Origin: Tubiluchus corallicola
Lineage: Eukaryota; Priapulida; Priapulimorpha; Priapulimorphida; Tubiluchidae
Length of the DNA: 28,809 bases
Assembly (NCBI GenBank): GCA_030141605.1
Contig: JAQGDQ010001698.1
Coordinates: 1-28,809 of the forward strand
Direction: 5' to 3'
Position 1 is the stretch's first letter. Each line of letters starts with the position of its first letter. Below are positions 26,712 through 28,809 of this stretch, in pieces. Under the pieces are notes generated by a model. The model made no database searches. It had not been told where the DNA came from and saw nothing but the letters and a program-made list of their open reading frames with translations. Made by a program: the position numbers and the translations under genes.

Positions 26712-28089
26712 GTTGGTGACAGTCTAAACTCGATATAAATTAAATTCTGTTAGTGTGCAGGGCCACGCATTCGCGTATTCAGCTCACTCACTAGTTGCCT
26801 TTGATCCTGTAATTTTTATGTTGCTCTGTGATAAACGATCCATGTCAAGCATCAGTGACACGTTCTGAACGCAACTCTGTCCTGGTGTTACTGTCACGTT
26901 CTTTTAATCAATTCTCCTTTTTGACGTCAGACAATCGAATCTAAAACAGTAAAAAATACATGTATTGTTGCTGAGAAGTTTAAAAGAATTAGATCAGAAC
27001 AGCTGCTTTTACTTGTAGTTATTGCTTTGCGTGCAATTTTTGTTGGCCTGCAAGCTTCTTTTATAGCAGGTAGGTCTGACTGTCTAGCAAAAACATTTAA
27101 AGCAAAACAGGACACAATCTTAAATTGTAAGTCAAAATAATCCATTCTATAAAATAGCATATGAAAATTTTCATTTAACAGAAACTACTTATGATTCAGC
27201 TCGAATATATACGAGCTTAACATGGTATGGAAGTAGTGCTGAGAATGAATGATAGCCTTATGAAAGAGTAAAAAGGTTGAAAAAATGCAGATCAGTAATC
27301 TTGCAGTGTAAAACCAGTTTTTTTTTGTTTTAAATCGTTTGCTGAAAGATATTATATAATATTATATGAAAATTATCAGTTGTAAAAAAAACTCGAAAGC
27401 TTTTAGTTTCTGAGAACATGTTCCTATAATGTAGGCTATTCGTGAATTCATGGAAAAAAGATTTAATCAAATTTTTTTGTTTCCCAGGGCATTATTTTCC
27501 TTTTTTTTATTTGTTAATATTTTTGTTCTTGCATTTTTTCTCCTTTGCACACTTTTTCTGGGCTTTATTTTTACGTTTATTTCTTCTCACTTTGTTACTT
27601 TATTATTACATTATTTTACTCGTTTATTTTTAGTTTACATGCATAAAAACGTCTACTGTGTTTTGGAACTCGAGTATAATTCTAGACATTTTAATATGAC
27701 TTAAAGCACAAGAAATCCCTCCATGTACATAAAGCTTAAAAAATTTGTCTTGAAATTTTATATCACTTACATATTGCTTTTTTAAATAAAGGACTTCAAT
27801 CGGGAGTACCACTGTATAAGACACGTAAATTTAAGCTCCCACAATAATCGTTAGCAGCCATTTTGAGGATAAGTCATTTGAAACAAGTTGAAATAACATT
27901 GTGTATAGACTGAAAAAATAATCAGCGCATTCGTAACGCACGCGTCGCTAACTAAATAAAATGTAAAATTACTGTATGTTGTCAAGAAGATTTAAATACA
28001 TCCTTGGTTAGTAAGTGGTGCACCCTAGAGGGTGAGTCAGCAACATTTTGCCAATTGGTGAAAACTTAAAAAATTAATCATTTTCTTTT
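26712..28089. other. AT-rich sequence, no supported gene
   Basis: A T-rich tract at 27470-27630 yields Phe/Leu-rich frames (27442-27704) that I regard as compositional. The 77-codon minus frame at 26927-27160 has no motif. ATATTATATAATATTATAT near 27350 is a short AT palindrome. Confidence 0.4.
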
Positions 28090-28310
28090 TCTAGTTACAT
28101 AAGTCTTTCCAGCACGTAAGCGAAAAGCTAAGTAATATAGATTTGCATGGAAAGTTTTTGGGACATAATTTAACATTTCCTTTTCTTCCCCTGATTTACG
28201 TTTGCGTTGTGATGGCGACTTCAGAACAGTATTGTGGGAGATTTAAAATGAAAACAAACAAAAATTCCTTTTAACGCGAGTACGATATACGCATAAAAAT
28301 GCCATACAAT
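28090..28310 (-). repeat. dispersed repeat R2, inverted copy
   Basis: Reverse complement of 5640-5860: CTTCCCCTGATTTACGTT here against AACGTAAATCAGGGGAAG there, TTTTTGGGACATAA against CATGTCCCAAAAA, and CGAGTACGATATACGCATAA against TTATGCGTAAATCGTACTCG. Confidence 0.75.
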
Positions 28311-28809
28311 AATATAATTTTTTAAGACATAAGTTGGAGTTAAACATGCCAATTTTGCTTCAATTGATTCTTGATTCACTTATTCACAATTGACCAACAA
28401 AAGATGTGTCATAGTCGCTTAAAAACTTAACAAAAAATCAAATTATGCCTACTTTGTTTTGTGAAAACAGATATAATTTAATATCTGTAAGACGTACAGC
28501 TTTAGGCAAGGTTATTTTTCATTATTTGGACAATGTTTATGTGTACAGTAGGGTATGGACCAATAGGTTTTACCAAAGCCATAAAGATATTTAGATAATC
28601 TTAACACACTGACAAGATTGCGCGCTTGATTTGCACGCAATCAGTCTTTCAATGGCTAGTTTCGGACTTTCAGTTCTGACTTAGGCATTTTAATAAATTT
28701 TGCGGTTATAAACCTGTAAGAAGTAGAAGAGCTAGATTGCAATCATTGTTTCATAGGTATTTTATCTTTACCAGTCACAATGTGTTTAGTTACTGTTGTA
28801 CTGTTTTTT
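28311..28809. other. AT-rich sequence, nothing recognised
   Basis: No ORF of interest, repeat or RNA gene seen up to the right edge. Confidence 0.4.

Noticed and set aside
27442-27704. Phe/Leu-rich ORFs as a membrane protein
   Set aside because: Two overlapping frames are both hydrophobic because the DNA is T-rich. No sign of real coding.

Overview
The window is AT-rich, repeat-rich nuclear DNA, almost certainly from an invertebrate metazoan. The evidence is spliced GT-AG genes, LINE remnants, microsatellites, minisatellites and a Notch-type xylosyltransferase-like gene. I see nothing bacterial or viral, and I cannot name the species.

One gene can be reconstructed with confidence. It lies on the minus strand from 21780 down to 14933 and has seven coding exons with matching splice phases. 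Together they encode a 378-residue type II membrane glycosyltransferase of family GT8, closest in motif layout to glucoside xylosyltransferase (GXYLT). Two exons (20274-20390 and 14933-15088) contain no Met start and are missed by simple ORF calling. I found them by reading splice sites and phase. A decayed copy of exon 6 with part of its intron lies on the plus strand near 26.6 kb, so the locus has been partly duplicated and inverted.

Layout. 1-927: 32-bp minisatellite with a 126-bp higher-order period, running off the left edge. 1.1-1.55 kb: a possible terminal exon and overlapping small ORFs. 2.4-2.7 kb: LINE-like linker ORF. 3.0-3.2 kb: CA microsatellite. 4.1-4.3 kb: 49-bp minisatellite. 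4.8-5.9 kb: a dispersed repeat with inverted relatives at 12.5 and 28.1 kb. 6.1-10.2 kb: a very large imperfect palindrome with arms of about 1.7 kb. 11.3-12.25 kb: three adjoining arrays, one of which repeats a back-to-back acceptor/donor sequence. 14.9-21.8 kb: the GXYLT-like gene, with a pogo/Tigger-like transposon end in intron 5 and a CT microsatellite filling most of intron 1. 21.8-23.6 kb: 32-bp tandem repeat, a strong hairpin and decayed unidentified coding sequence. 24.0-24.3 kb: a 5'-truncated LINE tail with a 10-bp target-site duplication. 25.8-25.95 kb: a GC-rich patch with a Cys-rich possible exon. The rest is AT-rich sequence in which I see no gene.

Most open frames over 60 codons here are random AT-rich frames or microsatellite translations and were left out. 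All similarities were judged by eye without alignment software.
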